NCBI RefSeq assembly: GCF_015845845.1
Contig: NZ_LDIG01000091.1
Coordinates: 51,422-115,421 of the forward strand
Direction of reading: 5' to 3'
DNA from: Paenibacillus dendritiformis
GTDB taxonomy: Bacteria; Bacillota; Bacilli; Paenibacillales; Paenibacillaceae
DNA length: 64,000 nt
A model generated the notes under the pieces. It ran no database searches and had not been told where the DNA came from. It saw only the letters and a list, made by a program, of their open reading frames with translations. Positions 49,987-58,300 of this stretch are shown piece by piece. The number at the start of each line of letters is the position of its first letter. Position 1 is the first letter of the stretch. The position numbers and the translations under genes are program-made.

Positions 49987-52737
49987 TTATGCCTGCCCTC
50001 CCGCCGCTTCCGCGTTGGCTCTCCCGTCTGCATAGTGGGAGAATTGACGGAAGCGCGCCGCGAATTCCTCCGCAGGCAGGGGATGGCTGATATAGTAGCC
50101 TTGGAAATGGTTGCAGCCCAACGACTCCAAGTAATGGAACTCGTCCGCCGTCTCCACCCCTTCCGCTATGACCGTGAGATTCAGGCTGTGGCCGAGCTGA
50201 ATGACGGCCTGCACAATCGATGCGTTGACCGGATCCGCAGACAGATGCCGGACGAAGGAACGATCGATTTTCAACGTATGAACCGGCAATGTCTTCAACC
50301 GCTCCAGCGAGGAATAACCCGTTCCGAAGTCGTCGATGGCGATATTCATCCCGCGCCGCTTCAGCTGCCGCAGGACATGGTTGGCTTGTCCGACATGCTT
50401 GTGCACATAACCTTCCGTAATCTCCAGCACCAATTGCTCCGGTTCGAACTGGGTCTCCTGCACGATACGCTCCACCATCGCCACGAAATCCTGATTCAAA
50501 AACTGCCTCAGCGACACGTTCACCGAAAGGCGAATCGGCGGCATCCCCTGCTCCCTCCATTGGCGATGCTGCATGCATGCGCTGCGCAGCACCCATTCGC
50601 CAATCGGAATGATTAAACCGGTTTCTTCCGCGACCGGAATGAACTGCGAAGGCGATATATAACCTTGCTGCGGGTGCAGCCAGCGCAGCAGCACCTCGGC
50701 GGCGACGACCTTCCCTGCCCGATCGACAATCGGCTGATAATGAAGCGTCAGCTCGTCCCGCTCCATCGCCTTGTACAGCAAGCTTTCCAGCAGCATGCGG
50801 CCGGAAGCCAGATCCGGATGAATCTGATCGAAGAACATGTAAGACTGCCCGCCCCGCTCCTTCGCCGCATACATCGCCGTATCGGCCTGCTTGAACAGGG
50901 CGGTCAGCGTCTTCCCGTCATCGGGGTAGAGCGCGATCCCGATCGATGCCGAGACGAACAGTTCATGCGCTTGAATGCAGAAGCGCTCGCGGAAATGCTG
51001 GAGGATCCGCTGCGCCAATTTTTTGGCCTCCTCGCGCGTTCCCTTTTCCAGCAAAATGACGAATTCATCGCCGCCAAGCCTGGCGCACAGGTGCGCTCCC
51101 TCCTGCTTGGACAGACAATGGAGCAGGCGCTGTCCGGCCCGTACGAGCAGCATGTCGCCAATCTTATGGCCGAGCGAATCGTTAATGTATTTGAAGCGGT
51201 CGAGATCGATGAACAGCAGCGCCAGAGGCGCGGCGTCCACCTCGGCCCGATCCAGCGCCTTATCCATCTCTATCGTAAAATAATGGCGGTTCGGCAGCTT
51301 GGTGAGCGGATCGTAATAGGCCAGCCGCTGCAAGTGCTCTTCCGATTTTTCCAGCAGCTTCGTCTGCTGCACTAAATGCCCGTTCATGCGGTGAAGCTCG
51401 CGGAACTGCACGGCAAGCCTCTCGGCCATGGCGCGGAAATTCAACATCAGGGATCGAATCTCTCTGAGTCGGCTATGCGGCCATGCCTGCCTCTCCCAAT
51501 CCGTTGCCGTCGGATCAACGCTCGTCATGCGGTTCAAACCGTCAAGGGAACGAACGAGAGAACGGCTGACCATAACCGCGATCCCCGCTACAATTCCCCA
51601 TACGGCCAGCATCAGGGCCAATTCCCGGACATAAAAATGGAAGATCGTCGGCAGGAATGTATCATTCGGGAGAAAGGCGGTAACCGCTCCCGCCCTTCCG
51701 GACTCGCCGTAGCGTTCCAGCACATAGTAGCCGTCTTTCCAGCGGCAGGTTCCGTAAGGGTAGTGCTTCGCCCCCGGCAGCACGCGGTAGAAGCCGGCCA
51801 CCCGAGTCCGCTCCACTCCATCGCCGGACGTTAACGTTTTGGGAAGGGGAAGGTCGGTGCGGACCGCTCCCGCTTCTGCGAACAACCGCTGCCGGGAGTC
51901 CGCCCACATCCGGTCGCTCCACGCGAACAGATTGCCGCGCTCGTCCGTCAGCGCGAACTTGAGCACGCCGCCCAGCGATACCTCCTTCAGCAGACTCTCC
52001 GCCAGCGATACGTTCTCCCATACGCCGGGCCCGTTCCCCGGGTACCGCCGGCTCGATCCTTCCAGATCCCGGAGCGCTTCCTCGGCCCGGATCGACTGCT
52101 CCTCCAAATGGGCATACGCCTCGCGCTCCACTTCCATCAATACGCTGGTGCCGCCCAGCCTCATCTGCGCCAGGAAGGAGAGCAAGACAGCGCCCAGCGC
52201 CAGATGAACGATAACGCGATGGAGAGAAATCGGCCGATCCGCGCTGCGTGCGAGGAGCCGCTGCCACGGCACATAGGCAAGCAGCATATCAGCGAGAAGC
52301 GCATTGGCGATGCCATTTACAGTGAACATCATATATTGGAGCATGACCTCTGTCCCGAACACGCCGGTTCGCGCCAAAAACAGCAGCACGAATGCCGGAG
52401 CTCCGGCCGCAAGCCAGAACAAGCTGTCCCAGAACAACAGCCGCCGTCTCCGGCGATAAAGGTACCCCACGACGGCAAGCTCCAATCCGATGAACGCCAG
52501 CATATCGACAGGAAATCCGGCGAGATAGAGGATCAGTGCGGCCAGACCGGCGAGTGCCATCGTTCGGACGGCACCAAATAAGACCAAAGCCACAAGGAAG
52601 AAAGCCCCACTCAGTGCAAATTGCACACCGAACGGGAACTTGATTTCGATTTGGGAGCCGATGACCCCCAGCAGGATAAGCGAGATGTTAACAAGCCCCG
52701 TACGGCTTGAGTTCGACAGTACCGAGGTATACGGCAT
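49987..52737 (-). CDS. Membrane GGDEF-EAL cyclic-di-GMP protein
   Basis: A 916-aa signalling protein: an N-terminal set of about six helices (residues 15-190), a second helix pair flanking an extracellular region (to about 405), HAMP-like segment, GGDEF domain with intact RLGGDEFVILLEKG near 552 (diguanylate cyclase), then an EAL domain (E-V-L-L-R near 680; QLVLEITEG; DDFGTGYSS; ETVAEGVET-like AEGVETADEF). The EAL motif is EVL, a tolerated variant. Start at 52737 has AAAGGAG; a longer frame begins 66 bases upstream. Either or both activities are possible. Confidence 0.93.
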   Translation of the reverse strand: MPYTSVLSNSSRTGLVNISLILLGVIGSQIEIKFPFGVQFALSGAFFLVALVLFGAVRTMALAGLAALILYLAGFPVDMLAFIGLELAVVGYLYRRRRRLLFWDSLFWLAAGAPAFVLLFLARTGVFGTEVMLQYMMFTVNGIANALLADMLLAYVPWQRLLARSADRPISLHRVIVHLALGAVLLSFLAQMRLGGTSVLMEVEREAYAHLEEQSIRAEEALRDLEGSSRRYPGNGPGVWENVSLAESLLKEVSLGGVLKFALTDERGNLFAWSDRMWADSRQRLFAEAGAVRTDLPLPKTLTSGDGVERTRVAGFYRVLPGAKHYPYGTCRWKDGYYVLERYGESGRAGAVTAFLPNDTFLPTIFHFYVRELALMLAVWGIVAGIAVMVSRSLVRSLDGLNRMTSVDPTATDWERQAWPHSRLREIRSLMLNFRAMAERLAVQFRELHRMNGHLVQQTKLLEKSEEHLQRLAYYDPLTKLPNRHYFTIEMDKALDRAEVDAAPLALLFIDLDRFKYINDSLGHKIGDMLLVRAGQRLLHCLSKQEGAHLCARLGGDEFVILLEKGTREEAKKLAQRILQHFRERFCIQAHELFVSASIGIALYPDDGKTLTALFKQADTAMYAAKERGGQSYMFFDQIHPDLASGRMLLESLLYKAMERDELTLHYQPIVDRAGKVVAAEVLLRWLHPQQGYISPSQFIPVAEETGLIIPIGEWVLRSACMQHRQWREQGMPPIRLSVNVSLRQFLNQDFVAMVERIVQETQFEPEQLVLEITEGYVHKHVGQANHVLRQLKRRGMNIAIDDFGTGYSSLERLKTLPVHTLKIDRSFVRHLSADPVNASIVQAVIQLGHSLNLTVIAEGVETADEFHYLESLGCNHFQGYYISHPLPAEEFAARFRQFSHYADGRANAEAAGGQA

Positions 52738-52822
52738 AGAGGACGACTCCTTTGGCTGAAGGTAGTTCGACAATTCCCCTATAACCATTCGACACAAATC
52801 CATATTTTCCTACTTTATGCAT

Positions 52823-52848
52823 AAAAAAACCGCCCCCTAAGGGACGGT
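52823..52848 (-). terminator. Intrinsic terminator of MFS pump gene
   Basis: The minus strand forms ACCGTCCC / GGGGGCGGT followed by seven T, immediately after the stop of the gene at 52859. Confidence 0.85.
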
Positions 52849-52858
52849 CTAATGTATT

Positions 52859-54361
52859 CTATTTGCTGTTGAGTTTGCCCTTCGGCATCAGCAAGGTGCA
52901 GCCGAGGCAGATGATGGCGACCGCCGCCATTACGAGGAACACATTTTCGAGTCCCGTCTCCAGGAACGTGCGCAGGCTGCTCATGATATCCGGCGCCAGT
53001 TGGCTGGCGCTCTCCGGGTTCAACAGCTTGTTCAGATCATCGTCCGAAATGCGCGAAGCGACGTCCGGACCGGCTTGTCTGACCATGGACGCGATGCGTT
53101 CATTCAGGAAGGTGCCGAGCGCCGCGATGCCGATGGTCTGACCGAGCGTCCGCACGAACGTATTCAGCGCCGTGGAAGCGCCGCGCATATTCCATTCGAC
53201 CGACGATTGGACGATAATCGTGAATACGGTAATCGAAAAACCGAAGCCGAGTCCGGACACCGTCATCAGCGCGACGATGACCCACATCGACGTGGCGCCC
53301 GTAATGGCGGCAAGCCATATCGATCCGGCGGCAATCAGCGTCATGCCGATGGAGGAGGTCAGCCGCGGGCCGCTCTTGATCAGCATGCGGCCTCCGATAA
53401 TCGAGCCGATGAGCCAGCCGATGGACATCGGCGTCAGCGCCATGCCGGAGCTGGTGGCGCTATGACCCATGACTCCCTGAATCCAGAGCGGCATGTACGA
53501 ATTGATGCCAATCAGCACGCTGCTGACGAGGAAGCCGACGAGATTGGAGATGGCGATGTCCTTAATGCGGAACAGTTGGAACGGAACCATTGGTTCCTGC
53601 GCCGTTTTTTCGATACGGTAAAACCAGATGAGGAACACCGCAGCCAAGCCGAGCAGCGCGAACATCCAGGGGGATGTCCAGGCAATATTCTGCCCGCCGG
53701 TAATGATGGCGAACAATAAAGCCGTCATCCCGATCGAGAAGGTCGCCGCGCCAGCGTAATCGATCGGCTTGTCCTTTTTCTCCACCTTCTCGTGGAACAG
53801 CTTGGCGATCATCCATACCGAGATAATGCCGAATGGGACATTGAAGAAAAAGATCCAGTGCCAGGACAGAGAATCGACAAAAAATCCGCCGACCAACGGG
53901 CCGACCAGACCGGCTATACCCCAAATGGAGCTGAACAGCCCCTGGATTTTGGCGCGTTCCTCCAAGGTGAAGATGTCCGCCACGATGGTGAAGGTGGCGG
54001 GCATGACCGCGCCGGCCCCGATCCCTTGAATGGCCCGGAACACGATCATTTGCGTCATATTGGAAGATAGGCCGCACAGCATGGAGCCGCCGACGAATAA
54101 AATAGAGCCGAAAATAAAGATCTTTTTGCGGCCGAACAGATCGGCCAGCTTGCCGAACAAGGGCGTCGAGATGGCCGTCGTCAGCAAGTAGGCGGAATAG
54201 ACCCAACTGATCAGCTTGAGTCCGCCCAGATCGGAGACGATCTGCGGCATCGCGGTGCTGACGACCGTAACCTCAATCGCCGCCAAAAATGTAGATAACA
54301 ACAAGGCCAGGGTCACGAGCTTCCGCTCGCGCCCGGCCTGCATCGTTGCAGTGCTTCCCAT
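52859..54361 (-). CDS. DHA2-type MFS multidrug efflux pump
   Basis: A 500-aa, 14-helix EmrB/QacA-type major facilitator. Motif A is GKLADLFGRKK (about residues 67-77) and motif C falls in GIAGLVGPLVGGFFVD near 143. An acidic patch in the last loop and a final helix (MAAVAIICLGCTLL) fit the family. Start at 54361 follows AGAAGGGGAATG; the longer frame has no Shine-Dalgarno. Drug specificity cannot be predicted. A truncated relative lies at 57849-58208. Confidence 0.92.
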   Translation of the reverse strand: MGSTATMQAGRERKLVTLALLLSTFLAAIEVTVVSTAMPQIVSDLGGLKLISWVYSAYLLTTAISTPLFGKLADLFGRKKIFIFGSILFVGGSMLCGLSSNMTQMIVFRAIQGIGAGAVMPATFTIVADIFTLEERAKIQGLFSSIWGIAGLVGPLVGGFFVDSLSWHWIFFFNVPFGIISVWMIAKLFHEKVEKKDKPIDYAGAATFSIGMTALLFAIITGGQNIAWTSPWMFALLGLAAVFLIWFYRIEKTAQEPMVPFQLFRIKDIAISNLVGFLVSSVLIGINSYMPLWIQGVMGHSATSSGMALTPMSIGWLIGSIIGGRMLIKSGPRLTSSIGMTLIAAGSIWLAAITGATSMWVIVALMTVSGLGFGFSITVFTIIVQSSVEWNMRGASTALNTFVRTLGQTIGIAALGTFLNERIASMVRQAGPDVASRISDDDLNKLLNPESASQLAPDIMSSLRTFLETGLENVFLVMAAVAIICLGCTLLMPKGKLNSK

Positions 54362-54487
54362 TGCTTCATTCCCCTTCTCTCTCGCTTGCTCTCCGCTTCC
54401 ATTCAAATTGGTGCTGTATATTGTTACGCATGCCGCCGCTATAGGCTATCTTATCATGCCCTTGTCCGGGCTGCGAACCGAGGTTCC

Positions 54488-56092
54488 TTAATTTTGTTCC
54501 GGCCCTGCGCTCCGCCGCCCGTCCGCGCCATACCAGCGTCCCGCTTCCATATAGGCCGTGAGCAACTGCGGATAAGCGGCCTCATCCCATATGTCATCAT
54601 GGGTGATAACCATTATGCCGCAGCCCTGCCCGGCCTGCGCAAGGCACCAGTCGCGTATCAGCGCGGCGCTACCGGCATCGAGACCCGCTGTCGGCTCATC
54701 GAGCAGCAGCAGGGCGGGCCGGTGCAGGCCGGCCAGCGCGACGCAGAGCAGCCGGATAGCCCCGGCAGGGAGATCATGAGGATGACGGCGGCGGTAACGG
54801 GACAGGCCCGTAGCCCGAAGCAGTTCCTCTGCCATCGCCGCAACCGCATCCTCCCGCTTGGCCTGCGCCGGCGGCACCGGGGCGTTCGAGCGGCTGCACC
54901 TCCAAGCCATGGCGGCCGCGTCGAGCAGTTCCTCTTCCACCGTATTGGCGAACAGTCCGGCTTCCGGCTGCTGGGGCACATACCCGATCAAGCGGGCCAG
55001 TTCATAGACGGAGAAGCGCTGCAGCGGCTGGGCGGCGAGCCGAATCTCTCCAGACCGCCGTCCCGCTTGCCGCGGCATGCCTTTCGTCAGCAGCTTGAAC
55101 AAGGTTGATTTACCCGCTCCGTTCGGTCCGCGAAGAAGCATGCATTGGCCCGGATACAGCTCGAACGAGACCTCGTCAAGCGCCCGTTCCCGGCCGTTCG
55201 AGCGGGCGTTATCCTTTCGCCTTTTCCCGTACCCGAACGACAGGTCCTTCACTTCCAGTACGGGGTCATCCTCTGGATGCTCATCAGGCAGCCGTCCTTT
55301 CCTGTATGCGGTGACTGCGGTTGTCGTCTCATCCGGTACGGCGATTGGCGGCGAGGACGGCAGTGCCGCGGTGGACGCCCGCAGCTTGTCCAGGGCGGCC
55401 GCCGCTTCCGCTTCATGGAGGCCGCCATCATAGATGATGCGGCCTTCCTCGAGCAGAAGCAGCCGCACATCGGGCAACTGCCCGATCCAATCCTCCATCC
55501 GGGCCCCGGCCAGCACCGTCGTTCGCCCGGCTTTCCGGCCTGCGCGAAGCGTCTGCAGGAGTCGCTCCCGCGAAGCCGCATCCAGATGGCTCCAGGCCTG
55601 GTCCAGGATGAGCAGCTTCGGCTCCATCGCCATCACCGCAGCGATAGCCGTCCGCTGCTTCTCACCCCCTGACAGATCCGTGATCGGCGCCTCCCGCAGC
55701 GATTCAAGCCCAAACGCATCAAGCTGCTCCTCCACCCGGCGCATCACTTCATCCGCAGGCAGCCCCATATTTTCCGGGGCGAAGGCCAGCTCGTCCTCCA
55801 CCGTGCCGAGGATGAGCTGAGAATCGGCATCCTGCAAGGCCAATCCGGCCAAGACGGGCGGCTGCCCCTCCGGCGGTGCCGCCTTCCCTTCCAGGGTGCC
55901 TTCATGGGGCTGCATTACGCCGGCGAAGAGCTTGCACAGCGTTGTCTTGCCGCTGCCATTCGCTCCGGCGATATAGACGACATCCCCCCGGCGCAGCGTG
56001 AAGCTGCAATCGCGGAGGGCCGGCTCGTCCGCGCCCAAATAGGCAAAGGTCACGCGCTCGATGCGCATGACCTCGTCACGCAGAAATCCCAT
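54488..56092 (-). CDS. ykoD: Tandem ECF ATPase (YkoD-like), asymmetric nucleotide sites
   Basis: A 534-aa fusion of two energy-coupling-factor ATPases. First half: Walker A GANGSGKTT near 44, signature LSGGEKQR near 142, but Walker B is LLILDQAW (Gln in place of the catalytic Glu) near 162. Second half: Walker A GPNGAGKST near 320, intact LLLLDEPTAGLD near 460, but the signature is LPAGAIRLL near 440. One composite site is therefore consensus and the other degenerate on both sides. A hydrophilic linker (about 235-285) joins them. Operon with the S (YkoE) and T genes; probable thiamine or precursor uptake. Confidence 0.9.
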   Translation of the reverse strand: MGFLRDEVMRIERVTFAYLGADEPALRDCSFTLRRGDVVYIAGANGSGKTTLCKLFAGVMQPHEGTLEGKAAPPEGQPPVLAGLALQDADSQLILGTVEDELAFAPENMGLPADEVMRRVEEQLDAFGLESLREAPITDLSGGEKQRTAIAAVMAMEPKLLILDQAWSHLDAASRERLLQTLRAGRKAGRTTVLAGARMEDWIGQLPDVRLLLLEEGRIIYDGGLHEAEAAAALDKLRASTAALPSSPPIAVPDETTTAVTAYRKGRLPDEHPEDDPVLEVKDLSFGYGKRRKDNARSNGRERALDEVSFELYPGQCMLLRGPNGAGKSTLFKLLTKGMPRQAGRRSGEIRLAAQPLQRFSVYELARLIGYVPQQPEAGLFANTVEEELLDAAAMAWRCSRSNAPVPPAQAKREDAVAAMAEELLRATGLSRYRRRHPHDLPAGAIRLLCVALAGLHRPALLLLDEPTAGLDAGSAALIRDWCLAQAGQGCGIMVITHDDIWDEAAYPQLLTAYMEAGRWYGADGRRSAGPEQN

Positions 56093-56104
56093 CGTGGAAG
56101 CCCC

Positions 56105-56707
56105 CTATCCCCGCTGCTCGCGGTAGGCCTTCCCCAGAGCGAACGGGCGGACCGCCCGCGCGGGCGCCAGCCGATCGCCAATCAGCTTCGTCAATGCGCC
56201 GCAGAGCACAAGGCCGCTGAGACAGCGAATCACAAGCGTCGCAATCAATACCCACGTCTCATAATAAATGTAGCCGAACATGAAAGCCGAGACGACGAAC
56301 CAGATCGGGACCGCCGCCAAGCCGATAAAGAGCATGGCCCCCCAGTCGTAGCGCCGGTAACGGAACAGATACAGCAGCGGCTCGATGACGATGCCGTAGC
56401 ATAGCGCGGCTGCAATCGCCGACCAGGCGCCGTAGGCGGTGCCGACCAGAATCTGCACGACGGCGCCGAGCGCATAGGTCAGCATCGCCGCGCCCGGCTT
56501 GCGAATAATATAGGCGGCCAGCAGGCCGTAAATCATATATAACCCTACGATGGATGATGTCAGCATCGGTCCGCCTAACGAGTGCAGCAGCTTGTTCAGC
56601 CAGGACAAGCCGCTCGTCAGCACCCCGTTCGCCGCGGCCAGCAGCGCCATGAGCACCCATTCGCTCAAGGTCAGCGAACGCCATATTCGAGTATTGGATG
56701 AAGTCAT
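56105..56707 (-). CDS. ykoE: ECF transporter S component, YkoE family
   Basis: A 200-aa, six-helix substrate-binding membrane component. It shares the YkoE signature AYIIRKPGAAMLTYALGAVVQILVG, the LVIRCLSGLVLCGALTKLIGD segment and the C-terminal LGKAYREQ. YkoE-type S components serve hydroxymethylpyrimidine/thiamine uptake in Bacillus. Start has AGGGAGAG. The ATPase gene follows after 12 bases; the T gene is upstream. No TPP riboswitch was found ahead of this gene or of the operon. Confidence 0.85.
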   Translation of the reverse strand: MTSSNTRIWRSLTLSEWVLMALLAAANGVLTSGLSWLNKLLHSLGGPMLTSSIVGLYMIYGLLAAYIIRKPGAAMLTYALGAVVQILVGTAYGAWSAIAAALCYGIVIEPLLYLFRYRRYDWGAMLFIGLAAVPIWFVVSAFMFGYIYYETWVLIATLVIRCLSGLVLCGALTKLIGDRLAPARAVRPFALGKAYREQRG

Positions 56708-56867
56708 CTGTGGTCAACTCTCCCTTATGCGACAGGATGGATGGTCCGGCATCCCTTTTCCTCTATACACGTTACAAGCCATGCGCTGGAAATGCAAGTA
56801 AAAAAGCGGAGCCCGCCTGCGCCCGGACCGTGATGCCCGTGGCCGGCAAGGCAAGGACTACGGACGC

Positions 56868-57599
56868 TTAGCCGCACCACCAGGTGGCGGCGGCTCCCAG
56901 CGCCGAGGCCAGGGCCAGTCCAATGCCCGGAGCCGCGAACACGATCCGGCGCCGATACGTGCGCGAGGCGGTGCCGAACCGCTTCGCCTCCATCGCCGTC
57001 GCGACGTCCTGCACGCGCCGGAGCGTATGCGCAGCCGCGCCGGCAAGGACGCGCTGCAGCCGCTCGAGCCGTTCCCCCGCGCTATGCGGCGGAACGAGGC
57101 GGCGCAGGCGCTCGGCGTGCCGGATGCGGGCCGTCTCGGCCAGCAAAATCGGCACGAAGCGCAGCGCGATTGCCGCCGCGTACGCGAAGCGGTCCGGAAG
57201 CCGCAAGTAGCGCGACATGGCGAGGACGGCATCGCGCGGGGCCGTCGTCCCCGCATAGACGAGCGATGACAGGAACAACGTCATCGCCCTGAGCGTCAGC
57301 GCGGCCGACTGGAGGCCGGCTTCCCGCGTCAAGGTCAGCTTCCCGGCCGTCAGCCACGGCGTGTCGCCAGGCAGGACCAGCCACTGGAACAGCAAGAGCG
57401 GAAGAGCGAATCCGCCGATCCATAAGCTCACCAGCTTCCAGCGCTGCGCCGTCCACCCGCTTCCGGTCAGCGCGATCAGCAGGACGGCAAGAAACCAGCC
57501 GGCCTGCCACTCCACCTTCATGCTGATCATGACAGCCAGTCCGGTGCTAAGCAGCCAGATACCCTTTGTTAAGGGGTCGATGCGGTGCAGCCAGCTCAT
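56868..57599 (-). CDS. ykoC: ECF transporter T component (CbiQ/YkoC family)
   Basis: A 243-aa EcfT membrane protein: five or so helices, opening HRIDPLTKGIWLLS, with the coupling-helix arginines in RHAERLRRLVPPH (about 155-170) and MEAKRFG near 203. It energises the YkoE/YkoD complex. First gene of the operon with GGGGGGAAG Shine-Dalgarno; in Bacillus the order is ykoE-D-C, here it is C-E-D with 160 bases between C and E. Confidence 0.88.
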   Translation of the reverse strand: MSWLHRIDPLTKGIWLLSTGLAVMISMKVEWQAGWFLAVLLIALTGSGWTAQRWKLVSLWIGGFALPLLLFQWLVLPGDTPWLTAGKLTLTREAGLQSAALTLRAMTLFLSSLVYAGTTAPRDAVLAMSRYLRLPDRFAYAAAIALRFVPILLAETARIRHAERLRRLVPPHSAGERLERLQRVLAGAAAHTLRRVQDVATAMEAKRFGTASRTYRRRIVFAAPGIGLALASALGAAATWWCG

Positions 57600-57848
57600 G
57601 AGTCTTCCCCCCTTTATCTTGCAAGCGCCCGCCGGGACAAGCTTCCCGCCTTCTGAACCGCCATGGACGCATAAAATCGTACGGCCGAAACCAACTTAAT
57701 ACAGATCGGGAAGAGCTTGCGCTTTTCTTGCCCGTACACCGAAAAATTCAATTAGCATCATACCGCTTAACCTGAAGAAAGTAAAGACGGAGCAAGCGCG
57801 GCGAAGCCCTCTTCGGAGATGCCGCAGCGTACGGAAAGGAGGCCAGTG

Positions 57849-58208
57849 ATGGCGGTGGAAGATATAGCGAAATCTCGGCGCAACATGGTTCTCGTCGGTC
57901 TTATTATGGGGATGTTTTTCAGCTCGCTCGAACAGACCGTCGTAGGTACGGCCATGCCGACCATTATCAAGGAATTAAGCGGGTTTGCCATCTTCGCCTG
58001 GGTGACGACGGCGTACATGATCTGTTCGACTACCGTCATCCCGCTCTCGGGCAAGCTGGCGGATCTGTTCGGGAGCCGGTTTATTTATTTGACCGGATGG
58101 ATTATTTTCGTTATCGGTTCCTTCCTTTGTGCAACCGCGATCAACATGGGCCAACGTCTTAAGTGTCATGTTGTGATTTTCAGTCCCATAGATCTGAACA
58201 TCCCTTGA
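57849..58208 (+). pseudogene. Truncated DHA2-type MFS transporter (N-terminal fragment)
   Basis: From a well-placed ATG (AAAGGAGG upstream) the frame encodes the first three helices of an EmrB-type facilitator (FFSSLEQTVVGTAMP, motif A GKLADLFGSRF, then FVIGSFLCATAINMGQ), about 102 residues, and then runs into unrelated sequence (RLKCHVVIFSPIDLNIP) before stopping. Full members have about 500 residues. The remaining gene is missing; the 3' junction near 58155 is followed within 80 bases by the asnB terminator. Confidence 0.8.
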
Positions 58209-58236
58209 GGAGCCCTGATACAAGCGGTGGCACGCC

Positions 58237-58269
58237 AAAAAAGGCGCCTCTCCAAGGAGAAGCGCCTTT
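58237..58269 (-). terminator. Intrinsic terminator of asnB
   Basis: On the minus strand GGCGCTTCTCC pairs with GGAGAGGCGCC (one mismatch) and six T follow. Confidence 0.88.
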
Positions 58270-58300
58270 CAACTCATTATATTCTTTATACCGGACCGGA

